Shown here: piece after piece, positions 33,331 through 46,084 of the stretch
How positions within the stretch are numbered: the stretch's first letter is position 1
Layout of the letters: every line of letters starts with the position of its first letter
Assembly: GCA_032871835.1 (NCBI GenBank)
Contig: CM065298.1
Coordinates: 96,099,891-96,163,890 of the forward strand
Direction of reading: 5' to 3'
From: Dipteronia dyeriana
Taxonomy: Eukaryota > Streptophyta > Magnoliopsida > Sapindales > Sapindaceae
DNA: 64,000 bases
Translations under genes and position numbers: made by a program
The notes under the pieces: model-generated
Seen by the model: only the letters and a program-made list of their open reading frames with translations
Databases searched by the model: none
What the model was told of the DNA's origin: nothing

Positions 33331-36175
33331 GAGTGGAAAGCTCTCCTGCTTAAGCTCCAATGTCCCAGTTATTACTGGTTACTAATCTTCCATGTGTATA
33401 TGGTTGCTTGCTATGACATGTACAAATTAGCCTATAATCACATAAGGTGACTACTCACTAAAGTCATCAAGCTACAAGTTTTGCTGAGAGTTGGGAGCTC
33501 GAGCGAACTGTCTACTTCAACACTTAAACAAAATTTACATCTCGCCAAAGTTCGAGTAACTTGAGTTGTTTCAGAGGTCACATCTAGGTCAGGATCAGGA
33601 ATGAAGCAAGAAGACGTCAATCAAATCAAAATTCACTGAAGAAAGCATGAATGAGATCTAAAGTCAGTTTTCATTAATGAAATGAGAGCCTATCCCCTGG
33701 AAAGGCTACAGTTATCAAACAGGGAGCCATACCCAGTTCCGGGCTATATATATATATAAAAAAAATGATGATGACCAAGCATGAGTAAAGTTGGGGTGCC
33801 CACCCCCCTTTCCGGACTGTAAAGGGAAACTGTGAATAAAATGTATCAGGCTCCTGCTTTTTCTTGATTCCCTTCTACTGCTCCCCCTGCCAAGTGGACC
33901 TCGCCCTCAGCTCATCCTGTCTCTCCCTCAGGTATTCACTCGTCATGGCCGCCTTCACCCTCTACCCTTCCTCTGGGATCCTCCACTGCCTAATGCTCAG
34001 TGTCGTCCTTCTCCAAGACCTCATTAACCACCGCCATAACCTCAGAAGAAATGGCTGCATCGAGAAGGCTTGCTAAAGAATCTACCCGGTTTTGTTCAAC
34101 CTCTAGTCCTTCTTTAGAGGTTTCTTCAAGATTGTGGTAGATCTCTCCCAGGGCTTCTGGTAGGTCCAACTCAGGTTGTGTTGATCGAACTCAGCTAGAA
34201 GTCTCCCCGGGATCTGAGACTGGTAAGAATAAAGAAGGAAGAAGAGGATCTGTTACAACTGCTTGCTTCCTAACTCTAGCCCTGTCACCCTCAGGACAGG
34301 GACATCTCTACAGCCTTGGTCAAAATCTTCTCCATATCCCAGTTGGCGATAACTAATAAGTCAAAGGGGGAAGGGAGGGCTTCAGCAACCTGGTAGGAAG
34401 CATAGAAGTATCCTTCACTGAATGAGGCATCCGCCTCAGCCTGAAGCTTGGTAACTTGGGATTACAGACTTTGCTTTTCAACGTCAAGCGCATTTGCTTC
34501 TTCCTTCTAATTATCGCGCTGACTGGCTCGACGTTGAGACCGGAGGGTTTCTTGATCGAAAGATCACTTCAACCTCTCATGATCGCACTGAAGCTCAGCC
34601 AGTTTTGCTTCCATTCCCTTCAGACTGGAAGTCATCGTTTGTACCAAAGTCTGAGCTTGCATAAGTAGCCTCATGGCCCTCTCGGCTTCCGCCTCATCTT
34701 ATGCAGCCCGGTCACGGAGAGATGCTACCTAGTGACCCATCGCCACATTAAATTAAAGGGCCTGTAAGATGTAAAACCAAGATTAGTGAATGTTCAGTGC
34801 CCACAGTCACATGAAAGAAAAAAGGGAAATTACCTTGGCCAGAAAAGAGACCTCTTGGTAAGCAAAATCTTCATAGGCATTGAAGCCATCCTAGAGAGCC
34901 TGCCACCCAAGCAGGACGCAACGAACTGCTCTAAGACCTCGTCATTCCCATCCATGCTCGACTGATGGTGGGAGCAGGCAGGGGGAACTTCTGGAACACC
35001 GGCATCGGGGTCCACATAAGCTTGAGGAGCTTGGGGTGTAAACAGAGCATCAGAAGCAATGGGTAACGTGGTTAGAGGTGCAGTAGCTGTAGCAGGGGCC
35101 ACTAATGAAAGGGCAGAGGTGTTCATGTCAGCGACCTGGAAAGCGGGCATCCCTTGGCTTTGAACTCTAGTAGCCCACGATGCAAGAATAGTCATCTTAG
35201 AGGTAACTTAGGAGGGCAATGGAACTGAAGCAGGTGAAACCCCAGCTGGATCAGCAGGCTCTCTTTTTTTCCAAGACAGCCAATGGGGCATCCCAAGGTA
35301 GTCTTGCGTGAGAAGAAAGGGTACGAGCCTGCTAGGCTTTACAAGAAGCTGGAGCAATAACAAAAACTGTTAAAAAAATGGAAAGAATAAAGATGTCAGA
35401 AGCTAACTAACTAACAGAACGAAGCATAATGACTTGGTGTTACTTATGAGGAGTAGCATCTGATATTCACAGATAGCGGTTTACCCGATGAGAATCGAAG
35501 GGATCAGCGGTCAGGAACTTCAGGTTCAAATAGTTCTTGGCAATGATGGCCTTCAGTACCACCTCATGCTCGGAAGGCAAGGAATCTCGGCCCCACGAGG
35601 CTTTATCATTGAAAACGATGGGAACTGTGAATTCATGCCCGCCTATGAAGGTCGAGCTTCCCCAATCCTTGCTCGCTAAGATCCACTTCTCCTTCTTAGC
35701 AGGATCTTTCCTCGAAGCGCCAGGGATGATAAAATTGAGTTTGTTATTTGCCTTGGCATAGAACTAACCTCGATGAGTCCCGGACAAGCTTCCAATCTGA
35801 AAGAGGTATGCTAGCTCCTCAGCTCCTGGCTCCCGGATGACCTTGCTTAACTCGTATTGTTCCCTCCACAACACGAGAAAGTCGACTAGATACCTCCAGA
35901 AGTCGGGTGTTAATTAGAGGGGAGCTAGCTATAGGGCGTTGAGAGCCCGCCGAAGAGTAGGATGTAGGGGGAGCCTTACCCCATTCTCAAAGGCCGTAAT
36001 ATGGATGCGGAGCATGCCTTTGGGTGGATTGAAAATATCATAGTTTCTGTGGGGGACTGTGAGGGTGACACTGTCAGAAATGTCATATTGAGACCTCATG
36101 CGACCGATCGACTGTGGTTCAACGGTGGAGTTTGGAATGACAATGAAGTCATAGGGAAGATGCCTCTACAGAGAA

Positions 36176-37621
36176 TGTAACACCCAATTTTTCAGGCCAA
36201 ATTGAAAGGCCCAATTTGAAAAAAAAAAAGGATAAGCGTGAAGCAGAAAAGGCATCAGGTGAGTAAGCCAAGTGAACTGCATGGCTGACAGGCAGCTGTG
36301 AGCTTGGTTAATTAGCTCACAACTTCAGATGTGTCCTTCCATAAGCATATATATATATATATATGAGGATAAATGTTGTGAGAGCTAGAAAGCAGTGGAA
36401 TCAAACGGAAGAAAGGAAAGAGAAAAGGAAAGAAGACGAAGGGAACTTAGCATACTCAGTCTAAGATAAGCTTGACGTCTAAGTTGTGAGTGAATTAAGT
36501 TTCAGTTTTGTTTTTAACTCAAGTTTACAGTTTTATGCTTTAATTGCTGCAAATCATTTTAAGCTTTTTATTGCTTTTTATGATTGATGGTGAGTATACA
36601 GAGAACCGAATATATATATTTATACTTATATTAGCATTCAGAAATAGTATATTATTTTTATGAATTATCAAGAAGAGATTATGATTTCTATAAAATCACC
36701 ATGTACCATTTCCCAGTTATGATTATGGTTGGCTTTTGGGGCCGTTCTACACATGTGTATGTCATGAGTCGCTCTGCATGTGCATGACCAAAGAAAGAGT
36801 AATAGAGTCGCTCTGCACTTGTACGACCATAAAGTCGCTCTGCCTGAGCATGACCAGAGAAAGAGTAATTGAGTCGCTCTGTTCAGGTATGACCAGAAGT
36901 TATTCATGACTGCGTTTGCCCAAAGTATTTCGGCTTACGTATGGAGGATATCCCCGGTACGAATTTGGTGAAGATTAAGATTTTATAAAGTATTTATTCT
37001 TGGTTGTGCGGACTCAGAAGTTTTGAGGTGGGCCACTCGATGACATCATGAAGCATAAAAGTGTTGCATTTTAAATTTTCATGTACATATTCAAAAATAT
37101 GAGGTTGGCATGGTCGGGACGGTAGGCATGGTCGGGACGATAGGTATGGTCGGGATGGTAGGCATGGTCGGGACGGTAGGCATGGTCAGAACGTGGTCGG
37201 ATTTCTGCTCGGTCTGTTCGGCCCACTTGACCTACTCGGCCCACATGGCCTATTCAGTCTACTCGGCCTACTCGGAGTTCTTACTCGGCCTGTTCCGTTT
37301 CCCACTCGGGATGACTGGTTACTTGGATTTTAAAGTGGTCGGTTTTTGGTCTGAACGGTCATTTTTGATAAACTTTTTGTAACGGACGAAAATATATGAA
37401 AAGAAATTATAATTATGTACATTTTGTACTCTCCAGTATTCTCCTCACATTTTATTTGATTCAAACAAGTATTTCTGAATGGAGATTTCAGCAGAAAGTC
37501 CTTTTATTATGCTAGAGAATGTAGAGCCCATAGGGTTTCCCTTGTACTCAAGAGAATAGTCGGGGCATCCCACAGGGCCTCCCTCGTACTCAAGAGAGAG
37601 GAGTCGGGGTGGGTCCTGTCA
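36176..37621 (+). mobile_element. Solo LTR inserted in the B2 antisense ORF
   Basis: It begins TGTAACACCC, ends GGGTCCTGTCA, and is flanked by GAGAA on both sides (36171-36175 and 37622-37626). Removing it and one GAGAA restores the alignment with B3 around 43680-43720. At 1446 bp it has a TA-rich promoter-like stretch near 36350 and no coding region. The TGTAACACCC start is common in other plant gypsy families, so it is not a Tat B LTR. Repeats GTCGCTCTG … ATGACCA occur at 36770-36900. Confidence 0.9.
37105..37193 (+). repeat. 18-bp tandem repeat inside the solo LTR
   Basis: Five units of the type TAGGCATGGTCGGGACGG are followed by a related run of CTACTCGGCCCACATGG-like words to about 37290. 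Confidence 0.85.
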
Positions 37622-38249
37622 GAGAAGGACCGACAACTGTGACTTGGTCATTTCCAGTAACACCGTCCCTATTTTCCTCGACGAAATCCTTATCAACCAA
37701 GCTAAGGGAATTATCTGGTCGATTAGAAAACTCAGTCCCGATAGCCACGTTCATGTTCAATCGACGACGTTAGGGATCGGAGGTGAGTCATCCCCGTCTA
37801 GGTCTCGTCGAGCCCGCTTTCTTTAGGCATGACTGGAAACATCAGTGCCATCAACGAGGGAATTAACAAAGTCATGATTGATCTTCGACATGATAGAATA
37901 GGGTTCAGATGAGAGAAAACACATAGGTGTAGCTAAAGAAGTTTGCAAAAGAGAGGGATTTTTGAAAACTTGAAATTCAAAAGAAAGTGTGAGGAAAGAG
38001 ATGAGAAAATCGGGTTTAAATAGAGGTGGAAAAGGCGGTGATGTCAACGAAATCTTCGGAGGGATTGCCTCGAATCACAGAAATGTAACATAGCCGGATT
38101 ATTTCAAGGAATACACCGGTCTTTTCTTGCCACGTCACAGGCATAATTAAGGAGGAGATTCCCACCCAGATTTGGTAACGGTAAAAGAGGGAAAATTTAC
38201 CAATTAAAACAAGGAATTTGACTTCAACCCCAACTCAATCACCGGTGTA

Positions 38250-38267
38250 CAAGTCAGAGGGGACTTC
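38250..38267 (+). promoter_or_regulatory. Polypurine tract of B2
   Basis: AAGTCAGAGGGGACTTC directly precedes the 3' LTR start TGTTAATAGC and is identical to the tract of element C. Confidence 0.8.
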
Positions 38268-39472
38268 TGTTAATAGCAAAATACGGTTAGGGACCAAAGA
38301 GATATTTTCCACTCTCGTAACCCGAATCAAAGTCTGAATTCAACGGTCATTGAACCCTGAGTCCTAAGGGCGAGCCATAGAACCACCCTTTAGAAGCAAG
38401 GAAGGGTCATCGAGCTTCAGAACCATCAGGGATGAAGCCCGACACAACCAGATCGAGCTTCTTACACTAACACTAGAATTTGGGCAAATCCCGACATATG
38501 GTTATCCGGGCTTCTCAAGATCAAGATTACCTCATAACCTCCCCAGAAGCCCGCCAACCTCTCCAGAAGCCTGCTATCCTCCTCAGACATAAAAAGGGGG
38601 TCGTTAACATCGGGTTCATGCTATAGCTACATCCCAGTTCGCTAAGGAAGGCTTGAACCCATCTGGATAAGAAAAAAAAAAGCTAGTATAATCCACGCTT
38701 CCCCCCTCCCCCCTCCTCCCCAATGAGTGCCCACAAGGCCGTCTCAAGCTCTAAAAGGCCAGGAAAGGTCAGGTCGAGCTTCTAGTACCAAAGCTAAGGC
38801 TGGGGTCTACCTCGCTCTACAAAACAAAGAACAGCTAACTCGATGACCTCCATGAAGAATTTTGTCTTGAATACACACAAGATCATATCTACACTTCAAC
38901 GAATATTGAAACACTATGTACGTTTAGGGCAAGAGATTGAGTCCAAAAAGGAAACAAACTTATCTTCACCTAAGATATTCTCGAATCTGTTATTAATTCA
39001 AAGTCAATGATTTTTAAATAGAATATCCCGCCCGATAAGAAGGGAGGGGATTCGGAGAATCTTGGCAGAAGAGTCACAAATTTAACCTATTTTGACTATG
39101 TATAAATAGGCCAAGCATGAACGAAGTGAAGAAGGGATATAAGATGAACGTGGAAGAATAGCATATGGAGAAGAGTTATTGATTGATTCTCCGTCCTAAA
39201 TTCTATCATCAGAACACGACCTCCGATATTGTCTACAATTCAACAGGCACGAGGTTATCACCCTACTGTATTCCGGAGAGATTAAGAGTGTTTAGGAGTA
39301 TTTTTGTACGATACTCATAGTTGATAATTAAGCCATTAAATTCCTGCCTTCATTACCATTATATTCACATTCAAACATCCATCTTTATTCTGTCAAGTTA
39401 AGTACCCAGGTACCAACCCCGGCCACCACCTACGTGGTAGTGGGCTCTAGGGAGTTAATCGGAATTTCTCAC
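38268..39472 (+). repeat. 3' LTR of B2, main part
   Basis: It starts TGTTAATAGC and has a TATA box (TATAAATA) near 39104. It runs to 39472, where a C-family solo LTR interrupts it. The last 23 bases (CTTGAGCAAAATCCCCG then TTAACA) lie at 41424-41446, so the LTR without the insert is 1228 bases. Confidence 0.9.
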
Positions 39473-41418
39473 TGTTAACGGGAAATTTGTTTAGGATCAG
39501 AAATTCCTGTTAACACCCTCGAGACCACTACCATGGAGGTGGTGGCCGGGGTTGGTATCTTTGATACCTAACCTGATCTTGTATGAATATTGAGTATGGA
39601 GTGGTAGGTAGGAGAGGAGTCATCCCACTCATCGGGCTTCACGATAGGTAGGCGAGGAGTCATCCCACCTGTCGGGCTTCGTGGTAAGTAGAAGACGAGT
39701 CATCCTTTCCGTTGAGCTTCGTGGTAGGTAGGAGAGGAGTTATCCCATCTGCTGGGCTTCGTAGTAGGTAGGAAAGGAGTCATCCTTTCCGTCGAGCTTT
39801 ATGGTAGGTAGAAAACGAGGGAGCTCGAGGTTTCTTTACTGGTATGAAGGGGTTGATCATGGTCCTGGTCCTGATCCTCGGTCGGGGTCGGAGCCCGTCA
39901 TGGTTCCCAGAGCTCAGTTCTGGAGCCCGATTCCTTCCTGTAATTCCCCGATCTAGATAACAAGTAAGGAGAGGGGGCTTATCTAGCTCCAGTGTCGGAG
40001 AGCTCGATTTCTTCCACAGAGATGATACGGGAGAGCTCATCGACTTCCTTCAAGCTGGTCTGGGTGGTTTCTCCTCATCTTAACGTGCGACTTTGGCGTA
40101 TAGATGAGAGGATAAGAGCGCTAGGTCCAGCGGGGTAGGAATCTAGCTTCGTTTCCTTAGGTTTTCGTTGTTGTTTCCCGATATCATGTAAGAAAGATTA
40201 GAGAGCTAGGTCCAATGAGGTCGGTGGCTAATATCTCGAAGGGGATGTGTTTGTTTTCTCTTTGGACTCCTCTTTCCTTGATAAGCGGGATTCTATGTTA
40301 TAGTTGACCCCAAGGAATAGGTTGTAGAGGATATCTTAGAGGAAAAGGTATTTGTTTCCTTTTTGGACTATTTCACTAATGACGGCCATTAAAGAGTTGA
40401 ATATTCTCTTTATTAATGGTGTTGATCATGTCATTAATTGGGTTGACTGCCTCCATTAATATGGTTGACCTCATTAATGGTACTTTAAATGTCATGGAAG
40501 TCAATCCTCTCTTCCTACGTTACCGAGATGAGAGCTCTAGTTCTACTTGTCACTTTGGAGAGGTGTTTCATGGGGGTTACCCGAGGTGACATTTGATATT
40601 TCTTGAGGGCGAGGTACCCTAGGATCCAGTACACTGGCGGGGTCCCCCGAGGACCTCTCGATTGTCACAGAGCTAGATGCTGGTCTTCCCATGGAGCTTA
40701 TGCTAACCATTTTAGGGGCGAAATATCCTATAGGATTCCAACCTTGTAGCTGGGAGCTTGGTTTAGCTACGCCGAGCTTCATCATGGAGCTTGACCTAAT
40801 TATGCAGGCTTCCTAGCGGGGTAGCAAGCTTGGGTAGCAGGCCCTGGTAAGGTGTTTACCATAGACAGGCGACCTTGGCTCGCGTTTGGAAGGGTGGAGA
40901 GGTACGTTCGAGTACTGCTCTTGCAACTTGATTTAACCATGCCATGATCTACAGTGGATTTTGGCACTTTTTAGTGACGATGAGGCTTTACGGGCTCCTT
41001 CCTTTAATGCTCGGACAGGTCGAGATTATACCTCGACGAGGTAGGAGGGCCTTTGCAAGACAAGTTCGGCACCTTGAAGGTTTCGTAGTGAAAGTAGAGA
41101 TAGTAGCAAGCTCTAGGAAAGTGTAACAAGTTACCTTGATGTCGGCGGACCCAGGTCCTTTCACGTCGACCTAGCTTCGGGCTTTATCCTGGCATAAGGA
41201 GCTTGACGCGGTCTCGTCGGGCTTTATTTGGTAAGCCTAGACTCATGCGAGATGCTCAGATGGTATGGCCGGCCTCGTCTTGCTCCTGTAGGATTGCGTG
41301 GTAGCTCGACCTCGGGGACCTTGATACCCCGTCATATAAGCCCGAATTTGGACCCTTAAAGGAAGGCTGGGAAGTGGAAAATTCTTCTTTGGTCCCTAGC
41401 CAAATTTTGCTATTAACA
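39473..41418 (-). mobile_element. C-family solo LTR inserted in the B2 3' LTR
   Basis: On the plus strand it reads TGTTAACGGG … TGCTATTAACA, so the LTR is in minus orientation. It is flanked by CTCAC at 39468-39472 and 41419-41423. Removing it restores the B LTR end. It is 1946 bp and matches 23652-25927 in inverted orientation. No internal element sequence is left, which points to LTR-LTR recombination. Confidence 0.92.
39601..39820 (-). repeat. 40-bp tandem repeat in the C solo LTR
   Basis: Five and a half units of exactly 40 bases start at 39601, 39641, 39681, 39721, 39761 and 39801, with GGAGAGGAGTCATCCC-type cores. The homologous LTR at 23652-25927 has a single unit, near 25745-25790. 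Confidence 0.9.
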
Positions 41419-41446
41419 CTCACCTTGAGCAAAATCCCCGTTAACA

Positions 41447-41796
41447 GATTTGTTTAGACATCTATTTCGGACTTTCATGGATTTGTTTTCTTAGACATTT
41501 ATTATAGATGGATTGATTGAGACATGCAATACAATTTATAATAAACACGTAAGAAAATTAATCAACCATCTAATAGATATCATCACGGAACTAATTAAAA
41601 CAAACTGAAATATGAATTAAAATGAAGCAATTTTCTTATTCCATAAAAAGATATATGAACCACAAAAAAAAAAATCAAATCTTTCATTCACACTATAATA
41701 TAAAGAACATTAAATAATATAAGGTTGAAAGAATATGAACAAAAAATAATGGACTATAACCAAGCAAACAATAATAAAACATTTGTATATTCAACT
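41447..41796. other. CACTA interior between B2 and B3
   Basis: AT-rich sequence with no frame of note. Its right end carries CAACT (41792-41796), the target duplication of B3. I read it as the part of the CACTA transposon left between two insertions. Confidence 0.6.
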
Positions 41797-43102
41797 TGTT
41801 AACGGAGAATTTGCTCAATGTGAAAAATTCTGGTTAACACCCTCGAGGCCACTACCGCGTAGGCGGTGGCCGGGGTTGATACCTTATATATCTAACCTGT
41901 TCGAACAAAGGTAGTTGTTTAAATGTGAATACAATGGGAATGAGAATATAACTCTTTTTTTTTATAGATCACGCATATCGTACAAAAATCTCTTAAATAC
42001 TCTCAATCTTACTGTGATTCAGTAGAGTGGCCACCTCATGCCTGTCAAATAGTAAAAAATAGTGGAGGTCGTGTTCTGATGATAGAATTTAGGCCGCATA
42101 CTCAACCAATAAATTTACTCCCTATGTCGCTCTTTATTGTCGATCTTTTTTCTCCACCTTTTCATGTCGATCGTGCTTGGGCACCTTTATACATGGCCCG
42201 GATGGTTTAAACTTGTGGATCTCCCACCCTAATTCTCTGAATCCATTCCCTTTTTATCGGGCGAGATCTTTTATTTAAAAATCATTGACTTTGAGTTAAT
42301 AACGGATTCTAGAATATCTTTGGTGGAGATTAGTTTGTTTCCTTTTTGGACTCAATCTCTTGCCTTACGCGTACGTATAGTTTTAATGTTCATTGAAGTG
42401 TACATATGATCTTGTGTGTATTCACGACATGATTCTTCATGGAGGTCGTCGAGCTAGGTGTTCATTTTTTTCGCAGAGCGAGGTACACCCTTACCTTAGT
42501 TCTGGTCCCAGAAGCTTTAGCATAGCCCTCTCTGGTCCTTTAAAGCTCGAGACGACCCTTATTGGGGGTAGCACTGTTTAGGCGAGCTTCCTCTTTCTTA
42601 TCCAGATAGGTTCAAGTTTTCCTTAGCGAATTGGAGCATGGCTATAACGTGAATCTGATCCCCTTAAGGGACCCCTTTTTGTGTCTGTAGAGGATAGCAG
42701 GCGTCTATAGAGGTTGGCGGGCTTTTGGTTAGGCTACGAGTTAATCTCGACCTCGGGAAGCCTTGATTTGGAATGAGCTCAATTTGTTTATGTTGAGCTT
42801 CACCTCAAATGCCTCCTGAGCTCGGTGACCTTTTCCTTGCTTTCACGGGGTGGTTTTGGAGCCAGCCAGGTCCTAGAAACTGGGGTTCCAGGATAGGTGA
42901 TCTCGAGAAGCCTAGATAACTGCGCATCAGGCTTTGCCTGAATTCTAGTGTCCGTATGAGGGGTTCAACCTGGTCGTGTTGAGCTTACGGGGTAGCTTTA
43001 TGGCTCGCCCAGGGTTCAATGAACGGTGAACTCGGGCTTTGGTTCGAGCTGTGAGAGTGGATAATTTCTCTTTGGTCCCCTAACCAAATTTTGTTATTAA
43101 CA
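41797..43102 (-). repeat. 3' LTR of B3
   Basis: In plus orientation it reads TGTTAACGGAG … TTGTTATTAACA. The minus strand has a TATA-like CATGTATAAAGG near 42190. It is very similar to the 5' LTR, but it lacks about 40 bases present there near 55050. It is 1306 bp. Confidence 0.92.
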
Positions 43103-43120
43103 GAAGTCCCTTCTGACTTG
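43103..43120 (-). promoter_or_regulatory. Polypurine tract of B3
   Basis: On the minus strand AAGTCAGAAGGGACTTC precedes the 3' LTR. It differs by one purine from the tract of B2 and C. Confidence 0.8.
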
Positions 43121-43476
43121 AACACTGGTGATTGAGTTAGGGTTGGAGTCAGATTCCTTGTTTTTAATTGGGAAATTTTTCCTCCTTTTACCGTTACCAA
43201 AACAAGGTGGAAATTGTACCTGTGACGAGGTAAGAAAAGACCAGTGTATTTCCCAAAACAATTTGGCTACGTTTTGACCGTTCCTTTAATTCGAGGCAAT
43301 CTCTCCAAAGATTTCATTGATGTCACTACCTCTTCCACCCATAATTAAACTCGGTTTCCTCTTTACTTTCCTCACGCTTTCTTTCAAATTTCAAGTTCTT
43401 AAAAGATTTCTCTCTTTCGTTACCTTTGAGAAGCTCTTTCCTCGTTTTCTTTGTTCTTCAAGCCCTATACCCAACA

Positions 43477-45600
43477 ATGTCGAGCCTGGTTCTTAGGAAG
43501 CGGGCGCAAGAAAACTCGAGCGATGAGGATGCTTCCTTATTCCGTCAGCGTTGCCGCTCTGGTAGGAACGTTTTAATTGGCTCTTGTTTCTCTAATCAAC
43601 CCGATAACCCTTTGAACTTAGTCGATGAATATTCTGACGGAGGAGAAAGGGTCAACGTCATTGGGAAGAGTCAAGTCACGGTTGTTAGACCCCCTCCAGC
43701 GAGACCTCTTCCTTATGACTCTAGGGTCATCCCCGACTCTATTGTTGATCCGTAATCGATCGATCGCCTGAGGACTAAATATAGGATTCCTGACAGCGTC
43801 ACCTTCACAGATCCCCGCAGGAAGTACGACGTCTTCAATTCTTCCAAAGGCGTGCTCCCCATCTAAGTGACGGCCTTCAAAATCGGGTTAAGCTCCATCT
43901 TCATCCTACTCTTCGACAGACTCTTAACGCCCTATAGCTAGCTCCCCTACAGCTGACACCCAGTTTCTGGAGGTATCTGATTGGCTTTCTAATATTGTGG
44001 AGGGAATAGTACGAGCTGGGCAATGTCACCCGGGAGCCCGGAGCAAAAGTGTTGGCCTACCTCTTTTAAATCGGAAGTTTGTCCGAAGTTCCTCAGGGTC
44101 AGTTCTACGTGAAGGCTAAGAACAAACTCAACTTCATCATTCGTGGAGCTTTGAGAAAGGACCCAGCTTGGAAGGAATAGTGGATACTGACGGGGGGTGA
44201 TTGGGGAAGCTCCATTTTTATCGGTGAGCATAAGTTCGTGGTTCCCACCGCTTTCAACGATAAACCCTCGTGGGATCGAGACTCCTTGCATGTCGAGTCT
44301 GAGGTTGTGTTGAAGACTATCCTCGCCAGAAACTACCTGAACTTGAAGTATCCAAGCATGCCAGACGCTTCTGCTCTTCCACCTACAATCTCAGTTTCCC
44401 AACCTTCAAAGGACCCCGAGGTTGGTATTGAAGGGGTTTCCCCTGTTTTCCCTCCAAATCAATCTAACTCTGCCTATCAAGATTAGGTCATAGGGCAATT
44501 TGTTGCTTCCTACCCTGGGGGCAGTCTTTCTATGATGGCTTCAATGCCCATAGATGTTCTGATTATCAAGGGTTCTTCTCTATTGGCCGAGGTAATCATC
44601 ACTTTTTATTTTCTCATGCAATAGTTTGATTCGTCATTCCTAACTCGAATTCTTTTGCAGTCCTTCAAATTCCAAGTGGACAAAGGCCACCAGGTGGCTC
44701 CTCTCCACGACCGGGCAACTAGAGCTGAAGCTGAAGCTGAGTGGGTTATGGAATTGTTGGCGCTGGCTCAAGACTTGGTACAAGAGATGGCCTCTAGCCA
44801 AAGGGGGATGGAGGTGGAGTTAGCTGAGTTTTGGTGTGACCTTGAAAGCTTGAAGCGATCATTTGATCAAGAAACCCTCTGTTCTCAACGTCAAGCCAGT
44901 CAGTGGGATTCTTGAAAGGAAGAATCAAATGCGCTTGACATTGAAAACCAAGGTCTACAAGCCCAAGTTATCAAGCTTCAGGCTGAGGCAGATGCCTCCT
45001 TCAGCGAAAGGATACTTCTATGCTTCCTACCAGGTTGCTGAAGCCTTCCCTTTCCATTTCGACCTATCAATTATTGCCAACTAGGATAATGAGGAGATTA
45101 TTACGATGTTCGTAGAGATGTCTCATCCTGAAGGTGACGGGGCTAGAGCGGGGAAGCAAGAAGTTGTAGCAGATTCTCTTCTTCCTTCTTCAGTCTTTCC
45201 AGTCTCAAGTCCCAAAAACACCTCTAGCCGGGTTAGGTCAGCTCAACCCTAGGGGGACCTTCCAAAAGCCCGGGGAGAGATTCACAATCACCCGAATGAA
45301 ACCTCTAAAGAGGGACTAGACGCTGAACAGAGCCGGGCAGAATCTTTAGCAAAACTTCTTGACGTAGCCATCCCTCCTGAGGTTATAGCGGTAGTTAATG
45401 AGGTCTTGGATGAAGACCCCGCTGAGCAGCAGGCAGTAGAGGACCCCCCAGAGGAGGAGGTAGCGGGTGAAGGTGGCCATGATGAGCGAATACCTGAAGG
45501 AGAGGTAGGAGGAGTTAGAGGCGGGGTCCAGCAGGTAGGGGAAGCAGAAGAAGGAAATCAAGAAGAAGTGGGTGCTAGATACACTTTATTCACAGCTTGA
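43477..45600 (+). pseudogene. Antisense ORF of B3 (gypsy-type putative transposase family)
   Basis: It starts at ATG 43477 (MSSLVLRKRAQENSSDED) and runs against gag-pol. KYRIPDSVTF near 43780 corresponds to SRFDLPDSVTL in element A. A stop at 43753 and others break it. The segment GQFVASYPGGSLSMMASMP is followed by a donor (GAG/GTAATC at 44592) and an acceptor (TTTTGCAG at 44660), giving a 69-base intron. After it comes a coiled coil (RATRAEAEAEWVMELLALAQ, VELAEFWCDLESLKRSF). The tail is acidic (DEDPAEQQAVEDPPEEE) and ends at 45600. Its function is unknown. Confidence 0.72.
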
Positions 45601-46084
45601 CTTTACAGCCCGGAATGGGGGGTGGGCACCCCACTCTACCCATGCTTGAGCATCATCATTTTTTTTTCTTTTTTGTAGCCCGGAACCGGGGGCTGGGCTT
45701 CCTATTTGACGACTATGGCCTTTCCAGGGGATAGGCTCCCATTTCATTAATGAAACCTGACTTTAAATATAATTCATGATTTCTTCAATAAATTTTGATT
45801 TGACATTCTCCCGCTTCATTCTGGGCCACGACCTTTGAAACAACTTGACCTACTCGAACTATGGCGAAGATTGCGAGATGTAAAATATTGTTTAAGTGTG
45901 GAGGTAAATAGCTAGCTCGAGCTCCCAACTCTCAGCAGAAACTTGTAGCCTGATGAGTAGTTCCCTTATATGATTATGGGCTAGTTTCTACCTGTCTCGG
46001 CAAGCTACCATATAGACATGGGGAAATAATAGCCAGTAATAACTGGAACATTGAGGTTTAGGTAGGAAACTTTCCAATCTCGGG

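Larger units (their letters stand above)
33850..37891 (-). pseudogene. Antisense ORF of B2, interrupted by a solo LTR
   Basis: The start ATG (MSKINHDFVN) is at 37891 on the minus strand. The frame is broken and is cut by the solo LTR 36176-37621. The central part contains a block equal to B3 (MLGRQGISAPRGFIIEN-like sequence on the shadow strand). At 34830-35195 it encodes EVLEQFVASCLGG and RLSRMASMP. A GTAATT donor at about 34832 and an acceptor TTACAG near 34762 mark the same short intron as in B3. A coiled-coil region and an acidic tail follow to about 33850. The protein family is that of element A. Its function is unknown. Confidence 0.7.
25928..41446 (+). mobile_element. Tat-type retrotransposon B2, with nested insertions
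   Basis: The order is LTR fragment, PBS, gag, protease, RT, RNase H, archaeal-type RNase H, integrase, 99-bp array, antisense ORF, polypurine tract, 3' LTR. Three later insertions interrupt it: an hAT-like MITE (27840-28524), a solo LTR (36176-37621) and a C-family solo LTR (39473-41418). All long frames carry stops and shifts. The left part of its 5' LTR is missing, so no outer target duplication can be read. Confidence 0.9.
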
